Positions 1 to 6,730 of a stretch of 12,976 nt of DNA are shown here, in pieces. The notes below the pieces were generated by a model, which was given only the letters and a program-made list of their open reading frames with translations, made no database searches and was not told the origin of the DNA. The stretch's first letter is position 1; every line of letters starts with the position of its first letter. The stretch covers positions 1-12,976 of the forward strand of contig JAQUHL010000019.1 in assembly GCA_028683635.1 (NCBI GenBank). Direction: 5' to 3'. Source of the stretch: Candidatus Cloacimonadota bacterium. Lineage in GTDB: Bacteria; Cloacimonadota; Cloacimonadia; Cloacimonadales; Cloacimonadaceae. The position numbers were made by a program, and so were the translations under genes.

Positions 1-359
1 ACTGGAGCAGGGTGAGTCACAGCAGCAACATCGGGAAAGATATTACCATGGTGTTTGCTAATGGCAGCCATGATCTTACTGCAGCAAGATTTGAAGACGA
101 CGAGATAGAAGTGACCGTCGTCTTTGGTAATGGATTGATCATACTTCCGGACGACATCAATTTTGTTTTCCAACCCACGGCAGTGTTTGGCAGTACCAAT
201 ATTCCCAGCCACAAGGATGTGGAAGGCAGAAAGGTTGTAGTGGATGCCACAGCGGTGTTTGGCAGGCTGGATTTCCAGTTCAAACCAAGCACCAGGGCAA
301 CGGAAGAAAAAGCTTCACCTTCAGCAGATTCTTTATCCACAAAGGAAACAAATTTCTAA
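1..359 (+). CDS. LiaF-like C-terminal domain protein (5' end outside window)
   Basis: The reading frame is open from the window edge and ends at TAA 357-359. Codons before the first possible start (GTG at 12, no clear ribosome site) read W-S-R without a stop, so this is probably the C-terminal part of a longer protein. Numbered from that GTG, it carries four related strands: MVFANG (13-18), VVFGNG (36-41), AVFGST (57-62) and AVFGRL (81-86), spaced 21-24 residues apart. This VFG periodicity with interleaved charged turns resembles the C-terminal beta domain of LiaF-type 'cell wall-active antibiotics response' proteins, in which N-terminal membrane helices precede the domain. Those helices, if present, lie outside the window. 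The last 25 or so residues are a Ser/Thr/Lys/Glu-rich tail. The gene sits 24 bases ahead of the patatin gene on the same strand, so the two are probably co-transcribed. Family assignment is by motif recall; the function is unknown. Confidence 0.6.
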   Translation, partial: WSRVSHSSNIGKDITMVFANGSHDLTAARFEDDEIEVTVVFGNGLIILPDDINFVFQPTAVFGSTNIPSHKDVEGRKVVVDATAVFGRLDFQFKPSTRATEEKASPSADSLSTKETNF

Positions 360-383
360 GACCAGAGGAAGTACACAGGACGA

Positions 384-2561
384 ATGAATAGAACCATAGC
401 TATCCTGATAGCTGTCCTGGCGGGAATTGTGTCCAGCCTGAGTGCTGAAGGCCTCGGTCTGGCTCTCAGTGGGGGAGGTGCACGCGGCTTTGCCCATATC
501 GGTATGCTCAAGGTTCTGGACGAAAACGAAATCTATCCCGATTATATTTCCGGTACAAGCGTGGGAGCAATAGTCGGTGCCTTATATGCCATGGGCTATA
601 GTGCCAGGGAAATCGAAGAATTCGCCCTTTCAGTGGATTGGTCTGATGTCTTTGAAGATAGCTATCAGCGTTTCGATCTCTATATTGGCCAGAAAAGATG
701 GGCTCCTTATGGGAATGCCGTATTTAACCTTGGCGATAACTGGCACCCCAAGCTTCCTCAGGGAGTATATACCGGCAACAAAATCAATTACGAGCTGTTT
801 CGCATTCTTTCCTCATCCTTTGTTACGGACGATTTTTCCCAGCTTCCCATCCCCTTTGCCTGCATTGCAACTGATCTGATTACGGGAGAACAGAAGGTCT
901 TTCAAAATGGATCGCTACTGCACGCTGTGAGGGCTTCGATGTCTATTCCCAGTATCGTGGAACCGCATTTTTACAAGGGAAGCTACTATATTGATGGCGG
1001 CATCACCCAAAACTTTCCTGTTGGACAAGTCCTTGATATGGGAGCAGATACAGTAATAGGGCTCAAGGTCAATTCCTCTTTGTATGACGAAAAGAGCCTG
1101 AACAACCTCATCCGGGTTTTGGAACAAACCATCAATATTGGCATGACCAAAAACGTCAATGATGCTAATGATCTATGTGACTTGCTGTTTGATCCCGGGC
1201 TTGAGGAGTTCTCAGCAGGAGATTACAAACACATTCAGCAATTGATAGATGCCGGAGAGCAATATGCCAGGCAAAACCTCGATCGGATATTGTCCTTCAA
1301 AGAACGCCAGGTGGGTAGAGGCAGGGAATCTGGATACCGAAAAGTAAATAAATTGGAACCAGTGTGGTCTTTGAAAATTGACAAGATCCGGGTGGAAGGA
1401 AACCAGTATATCAGCTCTGCAAAAGTGAAGGAATATGTGGGGCTCGATCCCCAAAGAACTTATACGATCGGTAAGATTGTTCAAAAAAGCCGGTCAGCCT
1501 GGAATTCTCAGGCTTTTGAGCTACTTTATCCTTCCCTGGAAAAGGAAGATGGCGAAAACGTACTCGTGATAAATGTGCGGGAAAGAGATAGAAAGCATCT
1601 GGCCATGAATTTCTCCTATGATTCATCCGATGCGTTGGTGGCGGGCATTGTGCTTTCCCTGAATAACTATCTGATGAAAAATTCCATCGTACTGGCAGAG
1701 GTTAAGGCTGGTGGTAGGAATGAATTCAATCTTGATCTGGTGAAGAATTTCGGAGACCTGTGGGGTATTTATTACCGGTTGTTTCCTTATGTGAACGAGA
1801 AGAAGCTCTTCAAATATGATGAGGATCATTATAAGATCGAGAGTCAAAGTTCTTTGGAGTATGGCATCAACACAGGTATCGGAGTTTTTGCCAATAAAAT
1901 CGCCGTAACCGAGGCTTTCGTCTATACTTCCAAAACAAATCTGTACCGCAATGTATCTGAGAACGAACCGATAAACAAGGAATTCGTGATTTCTGGTTTC
2001 GGAATAAAGGGATACCACGAAAGCCTCAACGATTTTGCCTTTCCCATGTCCGGGATGAGAGCCTTAGGTAAGTTCAACTTCTCCAGAAGCAAGAAGATAA
2101 GTGATTACATCTATACTCGCTTCCGGATAAAAAGTGAGTTGTACAGACCGCTCTTGAATGATGTGAGCCTGAAGATTTCTCTGGATTGGGGAACCTTCTT
2201 TGACCGCAAGGACATATCTGGATTTGACCCCTTTGGTTTCAATCTCGGAGGCGCAGAAAGCTATCTGGGTCTGTTTCATAACGAGGTAAGCGCTACAGAT
2301 TATAAGCTCTATGAAGTGGGGTTGATCACTGAGCCGTGGAAGAAGATATTCCTGTTCACAGGCTTACAGGGATTGAACTATACAAATAAACAAACCTGGG
2401 CACTGGGCTCAAATATGAAGAATTGCGGCTACTTTGGGATAGGATACAAATCTGTAGCGGGGCCAATGAAGTATCAGCTTTCCATCGATCAAAATGGAAT
2501 GCTAAGGCACTACCTGAACCTGGGTTGGACTACAGATATCTTCCACTTCTCCAGACAGTAA
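384..2561 (+). CDS. Patatin-like phospholipase with POTRA and outer-membrane barrel (PlpD-like, type Vd)
   Basis: A 725-residue protein that starts at ATG 384 with CAGGA three bases upstream. Residues 1-21 form a signal peptide, likely cut after LSA. The patatin domain follows at once: oxyanion loop GGGARG (30-35), nucleophile elbow GTSVG with Ser59, and the dyad Asp in DGG (Asp204), so all key residues for lipid acyl hydrolysis are intact. A basic linker (about 305-327) leads to a POTRA-like module (about 328-402, containing IRVEGN and ending VINVRERDR). The rest (about 403-725) has alternating aromatic and polar strands expected of an Omp85/BamA-type barrel. Length and domain order match Pseudomonas PlpD (about 728 residues), the prototype of type Vd secretion, in which the barrel presents or releases the lipase. 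It is probably co-transcribed with the LiaF-like gene. Architecture is confident; whether the lipase is released, and its substrate, cannot be seen. Confidence 0.9.
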   Translation: MNRTIAILIAVLAGIVSSLSAEGLGLALSGGGARGFAHIGMLKVLDENEIYPDYISGTSVGAIVGALYAMGYSAREIEEFALSVDWSDVFEDSYQRFDLYIGQKRWAPYGNAVFNLGDNWHPKLPQGVYTGNKINYELFRILSSSFVTDDFSQLPIPFACIATDLITGEQKVFQNGSLLHAVRASMSIPSIVEPHFYKGSYYIDGGITQNFPVGQVLDMGADTVIGLKVNSSLYDEKSLNNLIRVLEQTINIGMTKNVNDANDLCDLLFDPGLEEFSAGDYKHIQQLIDAGEQYARQNLDRILSFKERQVGRGRESGYRKVNKLEPVWSLKIDKIRVEGNQYISSAKVKEYVGLDPQRTYTIGKIVQKSRSAWNSQAFELLYPSLEKEDGENVLVINVRERDRKHLAMNFSYDSSDALVAGIVLSLNNYLMKNSIVLAEVKAGGRNEFNLDLVKNFGDLWGIYYRLFPYVNEKKLFKYDEDHYKIESQSSLEYGINTGIGVFANKIAVTEAFVYTSKTNLYRNVSENEPINKEFVISGFGIKGYHESLNDFAFPMSGMRALGKFNFSRSKKISDYIYTRFRIKSELYRPLLNDVSLKISLDWGTFFDRKDISGFDPFGFNLGGAESYLGLFHNEVSATDYKLYEVGLITEPWKKIFLFTGLQGLNYTNKQTWALGSNMKNCGYFGIGYKSVAGPMKYQLSIDQNGMLRHYLNLGWTTDIFHFSRQ

Positions 2562-2563
2562 GC

Positions 2564-3913
2564 TTAGATTGAACCGGTCAGCTTCTTGATGGCTGAAGAA
2601 CAGATTTCTTCGGAGCGGGAGGCTGAATCGCTCTCCACATAGACCCGGATAATTGGTTCAGTACCCGATTTGCGGATATGGATCCAAAATTTACTGCCAA
2701 TTACCTTTATCCCATCCAGGGTGTTAATCTCATAGTCCTTGTAAAGAGTGGGCACCATCTCCATAATTCTATCCAATTGACTGGGCTTTAGCTCGATTTT
2801 CGCTTTGGAGAAATAGTATTTGGGTAGTTCATCCACAAGCTGGGTGAGAGTCTTTTCCTGTTCGGCCATAAGCCCCAAAATCAAGGCCATACCAGACAAG
2901 GCATCCCGGGTGTAATTCACATCAGGACAGATGATTCCACCATTGCCTTCGCCCCCTATGGGGCTTCTGAGTTCTTGCATCAGCTTGCCCACATTGATTT
3001 CGCCAACCCGGGTGCGGTGAACTTTTACACCAAACCTGGCAGCAATATCATCCGAAAGCATGGAAGTGGAGAGATTAACGACTATATCCCCAGACCGCTT
3101 TGGTAGTACAAACATCTCCGCAAGAGCAACTGATAGTTCTTCACCAATGCAAGATCCTTTCTCAGAAACAAGGGAAAGCCTGTCCGCGTCAGGATCAGTT
3201 GCAAATCCCAGATCGGCATGATGCTCTTTAACGGCAGCTTCAAGCTGGGTAAGATTCTGGTTCAGAGGTTCTGCAGGATGGGAGAACACTCCGGTGGGCT
3301 CTGAGTTTATCTCGATCACCTCGCAACCCAGCTTTTTTAGTAGCAGGGGAGAGGCCAGACCACCGGCACCATTAACGGAATCGATTACAACCCTGAATTT
3401 CCTGGTTCTGATCTTCTCGAAATCAATATAAGGAATGCCCAGGATCTTCTCAATATGCCTCTCAACGCCTGAAGGATCCATAACAACTTTGCCCAGGGTG
3501 TCCCACTTATTCCAGAGGATTGGGCTTTCCATGGATTTGAAAAATGCCTCAGCCCTTTGAGCAGCGAGGAACATCCCGTCCCTATCCACAAATTTCATGG
3601 CATTCCACTCGGGAGGATTATGCGAAGCCGTTATGGATATCCCACCGCAAGCATTGAGGTCTTTGACACTGATGAGGACTGTGGGGGTGGGAACGATCCC
3701 CAGATCCACCACATCGCAACCGACAGCTATTAATCCAGAGATTATGGAGTGTCTCATCGCTATGCCGGAGGTGCGAGAATCCCTGCCGATAACAATTTTC
3801 CCCCTGCCACAGAAGATACCGAAATATGCCGCATAGCTTTGAACAAGATCCGGGGTCAGGGTATCTCCAAAGATGCCCCTGATCCCGGACAAAGAGACCA
3901 TTAGTTTACTCAT
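2564..3913 (-). CDS. Phosphohexomutase (phosphoglucomutase/phosphomannomutase/GlmM family)
   Basis: A 449-residue alpha-D-phosphohexomutase that interconverts sugar 6-phosphates and 1-phosphates through a phosphoserine. All four family signatures are present: active-site ITASHNP with Ser97; the Mg-binding loop DPDADR (240-245); the sugar-specificity loop GEGNGG (321-326); and the phosphate-binding loop RKSGTEP (414-420). The GEGNGG loop is the form found in archaeal and Bacteroidetes-type enzymes rather than the GEQSGH form of classical GlmM, so substrate choice (glucose, mannose or glucosamine phosphate) cannot be settled from sequence and no symbol is given. The length is full for the family. 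The ATG lies one base after the TGA of the upstream ppiD-like gene (TGATATG) and has no clear Shine-Dalgarno sequence, which suggests translation by reinitiation. It converges with the patatin gene, with 2 bases between the stop codons. Likely role: precursor supply for envelope glycans. Confidence 0.92.
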   Translation of the reverse strand: MSKLMVSLSGIRGIFGDTLTPDLVQSYAAYFGIFCGRGKIVIGRDSRTSGIAMRHSIISGLIAVGCDVVDLGIVPTPTVLISVKDLNACGGISITASHNPPEWNAMKFVDRDGMFLAAQRAEAFFKSMESPILWNKWDTLGKVVMDPSGVERHIEKILGIPYIDFEKIRTRKFRVVIDSVNGAGGLASPLLLKKLGCEVIEINSEPTGVFSHPAEPLNQNLTQLEAAVKEHHADLGFATDPDADRLSLVSEKGSCIGEELSVALAEMFVLPKRSGDIVVNLSTSMLSDDIAARFGVKVHRTRVGEINVGKLMQELRSPIGGEGNGGIICPDVNYTRDALSGMALILGLMAEQEKTLTQLVDELPKYYFSKAKIELKPSQLDRIMEMVPTLYKDYEINTLDGIKVIGSKFWIHIRKSGTEPIIRVYVESDSASRSEEICSSAIKKLTGSI

Positions 3914-3914
3914 A

Positions 3915-5699
3915 TCAGAGGCCGTATTGTTTTCTGTTATCGATAACTACGGCGTCTTTTTTCATTTTATCCCAAAAACGGTTCCAGGCTGCATCTTCAA
4001 GGCGTTTGCGAATCTCTTCCTGCTTGGCTGAATCTTTTTCAAAAGCCGGAATGTCGGGCTTAATACGTTCTTTTACTTCGACGATTATCGGCCCGGAAGA
4101 TGAGTGGATGAGAGAACTGATATCTCCGGTTTTGAGTTGCAGGGCTGCTTCATTGAATTCAGGAGCTTTTCCTGCTCCGGGGATGAAGGAATCCTTTTTG
4201 AATCTGTTTAGGTCATACACTTTCCAACCCTCACGCTCTGCGTTGTCAAAGTACTGAGCCGGAGTGAATTTCTTTACAAATGCTTCAGCCTGCGGTTTCA
4301 CGAGTTCGACCTTTTTCTTCTTCTCAAGATCAGCTCTGATGCGAAGCTTTACTTTCTCGAAGTCTTCATAATAGGTTTGCTGGCGGTCCATAAGCTGGGC
4401 AATTATGATCCGGTCTCTTTGGTCATACTCAAGGTCCGAGACCGATTTGATTTTCCCTTTCCTGAGCATATTTGTGAGGTTATAGTTTTTACCGATCATT
4501 GGCACCATTTCATCATCGAGGGAGACCCAATCTGTATCCTGAACTTCGAGTTTCAATTCCTTGGCGACTGCGTCTATACCTTTGCTTTTGATTTTTTTCT
4601 GTGCTTCTTTGGCTGTGTTCGTGATATCATTCTTGGTTTCGGATGAGGTTTCCACTTTCAAAAGAATGTGTCTGGCAGAAACTTCCGGGCCATCTTTGGC
4701 ATCTGCGAAGATGGAATCGGTGCGAATGATATGAATTCCATAGTCTGATTTTACCAGATCGGATAGTTCGCCTGGTTTGAGTTTGAAGGCAGCTTCCTCA
4801 AAAGCAGGAACCATGCGCCCTCTTCCAAATCTGCCCAGGGATCCACCGTTATCTTTACTGCCGGGATCTTCAGAATATGTGCGGGCAAGCTCTTCAAAGC
4901 TTTCTCCCTTGACGATGCGACCCCTGATTTCCCTGGCCATATTCATAACTGTATCATAGTCTTTATCGGAAGGTTTCATCTCAAAGGCAAGATATTTAAG
5001 CTTGGCAGCAGGCCCTTTCTTGAATTCCTTATCCTTATTCGCATCATAGTATTTCTGAACTTCCGCATCTGTAGCAGAGACGTCTTTGATCGTGTTGTAA
5101 TCAAACCAGATTATCCTTCCATTCAAAAGATCGTTATCCTTGATATACTCAGTTTTAAGGCTATCCAGAGTAATCTTGGCTTCTTTTTTGATCTTATCCT
5201 CAAGTTTCTTGCGAGGAAGGTAACCTTCGACGTATTTTTCCATCTCTGCCAGAACCATGGGGTTGGATTTCAGGAATTCGATATACTTGGAATGGTCAAA
5301 TCTGCCTTCGGTTTGCAAAGCTTCCTGTTGCATCCATTCCTGGGGAGGATTGCTTTGGATCTCTTCCTTGATATCTGCAGTACGGATCTTGATTCTATGT
5401 TTCTTAAGCTGTTCTTTTACAAGGATTTCTTCCACAATGGAATTCCAGGTTTGCTCTCCCAAACCGCGCATTGTGTTTTCATCCATCGCCCGGTCAGGAT
5501 ATTGCTGGGGATACATATCACGCATCTGGCTCAACGTGTCGTTATATTCTTCAATTGTGATCTTCTTCCCGTTTACTTTGCCTAAAAAAGGCTTCGGCGT
5601 AAAGAGCTCCAAAAGCCCCACTCCCATCATTCCAATTATGAAAATGACGGCAACCACATAGATAATTACCTTCTGTTTTTTTCTCAGATCATCGAGCAT
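3915..5699 (-). CDS. ppiD: Membrane-anchored parvulin-type peptidyl-prolyl isomerase (PpiD-like)
   Basis: A 594-residue protein with PpiD architecture. It has a short basic cytoplasmic start (LRKKQK), one membrane anchor (about 11-33) and a SurA-type N-terminal chaperone segment beginning GKVNGKKITIEEYN (40-53). A parvulin domain follows at about 230-328, with the typical run SFEELARTYSEDPGSKDNGG, then GSLGRFGRGRMVPAFEEAAF, and the closing SDYGIHII. A second, degenerate parvulin-like part starts at VSARHILLKVE (340-350), and a third partial one lies at about 495-545. E. coli PpiD (623 residues) has a similar plan; it works in the periplasm at the exit of the Sec channel, assisting newly secreted outer-membrane proteins. 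The ATG at 5699 is supported by a strong GGAGG (5708-5712) eight bases upstream. The gene leads a two-gene unit with the phosphohexomutase. Isomerase activity of the individual parvulin copies is not established; the chaperone role is inferred from the family. Confidence 0.88.
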   Translation of the reverse strand: MLDDLRKKQKVIIYVVAVIFIIGMMGVGLLELFTPKPFLGKVNGKKITIEEYNDTLSQMRDMYPQQYPDRAMDENTMRGLGEQTWNSIVEEILVKEQLKKHRIKIRTADIKEEIQSNPPQEWMQQEALQTEGRFDHSKYIEFLKSNPMVLAEMEKYVEGYLPRKKLEDKIKKEAKITLDSLKTEYIKDNDLLNGRIIWFDYNTIKDVSATDAEVQKYYDANKDKEFKKGPAAKLKYLAFEMKPSDKDYDTVMNMAREIRGRIVKGESFEELARTYSEDPGSKDNGGSLGRFGRGRMVPAFEEAAFKLKPGELSDLVKSDYGIHIIRTDSIFADAKDGPEVSARHILLKVETSSETKNDITNTAKEAQKKIKSKGIDAVAKELKLEVQDTDWVSLDDEMVPMIGKNYNLTNMLRKGKIKSVSDLEYDQRDRIIIAQLMDRQQTYYEDFEKVKLRIRADLEKKKKVELVKPQAEAFVKKFTPAQYFDNAEREGWKVYDLNRFKKDSFIPGAGKAPEFNEAALQLKTGDISSLIHSSSGPIIVEVKERIKPDIPAFEKDSAKQEEIRKRLEDAAWNRFWDKMKKDAVVIDNRKQYGL

Positions 5700-5712
5700 G
5701 TTTTATTCCTCC

Positions 5713-6068
5713 ATCTCTGGGTGCAATTTTGTTTGTACTGCAGATAACTATATTTCTACAGGCTTGATATTTATGAAAGGTCACTAATTTTGAATACGGG
5801 ATTTTCTTCAAGGTTTTTTTTAAGGCCAAGGGCTTAAACCTCTTCTAACAGACAGCAGATCAAAATGATAGAGTGATTAGCAGAATGAGAAAGACCATTG
5901 AGTAATGGATTGTAGGGCGAAACCTTACTCCTTGTAGGGTGGTGGGTGGGAATAGATTTACAAAAATATGCCTCACAACCAGCATATTTGGAAGTCTGTT
6001 TTTCGATAAATCGGGATGTGCAACGGTCTTTGAGAATGAATGTCCCATACATCCTCAGTTATGAATAT
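5713..6068. other. Gene-free intergenic stretch
   Basis: About 355 bases between the terminator of the lipoprotein gene and the ribosome site of the ppiD-like gene. No convincing coding sequence is present; the open frames on both strands lack a ribosome site and any recognisable protein pattern. Nearer ppiD, the sequence TATAGT (complement of 5747-5752) could serve as a minus-strand -10 box, but I see no matching -35. The middle holds two copies of TTGTAGGG, 22 bases apart (5910-5917 and 5932-5939). The second runs into a G-rich tract at 5937-5950 (GGGTGGTGGGTGGG). A weak AT-rich hairpin occurs near 5819-5836 but is not followed by a T-run in either direction. The stretch probably contains the ppiD promoter and leader, perhaps with a small unrecognised RNA or dispersed-repeat remnant. 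Confidence 0.5.
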
Positions 6069-6102
6069 AAAAAAAGACAGGATGATAAGCTTTACCCTGT
6101 CT
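6069..6102 (-). terminator. Intrinsic terminator after the DUF3332 lipoprotein gene
   Basis: Read on the minus strand, AGACAGG (6102-6096) and CCTGTCT (6081-6075) form a perfect 7-base-pair stem around a 14-base loop. The stem is followed directly by a run of T (seven T in a row counting the last stem base, 6075-6069). The stem begins about 24 bases beyond the TAG stop of the lipoprotein gene. Stem followed by U-tract in the gene's own direction is the standard form of a Rho-independent terminator. The loop is larger than usual, which is the main reason for some doubt. Confidence 0.75.
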
Positions 6103-6126
6103 GAAACAGTAATTCAGAGCTGCAAT

Positions 6127-6642
6127 CTATTTGTTGAGATGAACGGTTCTGGTGTTTCCGTCCGGATAAATAAGCTTGAGCATATCGTCGGAAATACTGG
6201 CTACTTTGGTGCTGGTCTCGTCATCCATCAGATACCAGGATTGTTCGGTCTCATTGTAGTTCAAAGTAACGTTTTCACCAACTTCAGGACCCTTTACTTC
6301 CTCAATGTAAATGCTGTTTTTGCTGAACACAAGCTTGTAAGATTTCTCGCCGCTATCTACATATTTGATAGTCTCTTCACCTTCTTTCATGGCGATGGGG
6401 TTGGATCCTGTCCAATGTTCGATAGTATTCAAAAACACCACATCAATAAATGCTGCTCCCTCATAGACGGGAATGATATTCAAAACCCAAAATACAACAT
6501 TGACGATAATATCATCACCCAAAGAACCATTCCAGTTATAGACTTTCTTGGTGAGGGTCATGCTACCGTAGCACCCGAACAAACTCACCATCAATAGTGA
6601 GGCTAAGATTGCGAAGGCAATCATTCTTTGCATTCTCTTCAT
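6127..6642 (-). CDS. DUF3332-type lipoprotein
   Basis: A 171-residue predicted lipoprotein. The N-terminus is a lipoprotein signal peptide with a lipobox (LFGC) giving lipidated Cys24. The segment after it, CYGSMTLTKKVYNWNGSLGD (24-43), then a hydrophobic stretch through NIIPVYEGAAFIDVVFLNTI to HWTGSNP (76-82), matches what I recall of the DUF3332 family, a family of unknown function. The C-terminal half (about 85-171) is soluble and beta-rich, with repeated short charged turns. ATG 6642 is chosen because AGGAGA (6651-6656) lies eight bases upstream; the in-frame ATG three codons later is less well placed. The gene has its own candidate promoter (6685-6713) and an intrinsic terminator, so it is probably a single-gene transcript. 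Its cellular role is unknown; location in the inner or outer membrane is not decided by the sequence. Confidence 0.82.
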   Translation of the reverse strand: MKRMQRMIAFAILASLLMVSLFGCYGSMTLTKKVYNWNGSLGDDIIVNVVFWVLNIIPVYEGAAFIDVVFLNTIEHWTGSNPIAMKEGEETIKYVDSGEKSYKLVFSKNSIYIEEVKGPEVGENVTLNYNETEQSWYLMDDETSTKVASISDDMLKLIYPDGNTRTVHLNK

Positions 6643-6684
6643 TTTTTTAATCTCCTTTCTCTATCCGGTTTGGGCCGGAAGAAC

Positions 6685-6713
6685 ACTATATTCTGATAGA
6701 CATAATACCTCAA
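6685..6713 (-). promoter_or_regulatory. Candidate sigma-70-type promoter for the DUF3332 gene
   Basis: On the minus strand, TTGAGG (6713-6708; four of six matches to TTGACA) and TATAGT (6690-6685; five of six to TATAAT) are separated by exactly 17 bases. The expected transcript start, near 6678, would leave a leader of roughly 35 bases. The leader opens with a small 5-base-pair hairpin (TCCGG/CCGGA, 6664-6679) and then carries the AGGAGA ribosome site. The consensus used is that of housekeeping sigma factors generally; FCB organisms may deviate from it. Confidence 0.5.
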
Positions 6714-6730
6714 AACACGCAAAATGCAAA

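Noticed and set aside
5257..5661. 134-codon plus-strand open frame
   Set aside because: It is the complement of the N-terminal coding part of the ppiD-like gene, and its hydrophobic Cys/Ser-rich translation is typical of a shadow frame.
5819..5836. AT-rich hairpin TTAAGGCC/GGCTTAA next to a T-run
   Set aside because: The T-run precedes the stem on the plus strand and is an A-run after it on the minus strand, so it does not form a terminator; the stem also has a bulge.
5834..6052. 72-codon minus-strand open frame in the gene-free stretch
   Set aside because: No ribosome site, no recognisable motifs, and a composition rich in Cys, His and Ser unlike the neighbouring proteins.
6040..6597. 185-codon open frame on the plus strand opposite the lipoprotein gene
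   Set aside because: It is antisense to a gene with a lipobox, ribosome site, promoter and terminator; its translation shows no family pattern and it has no ribosome site.
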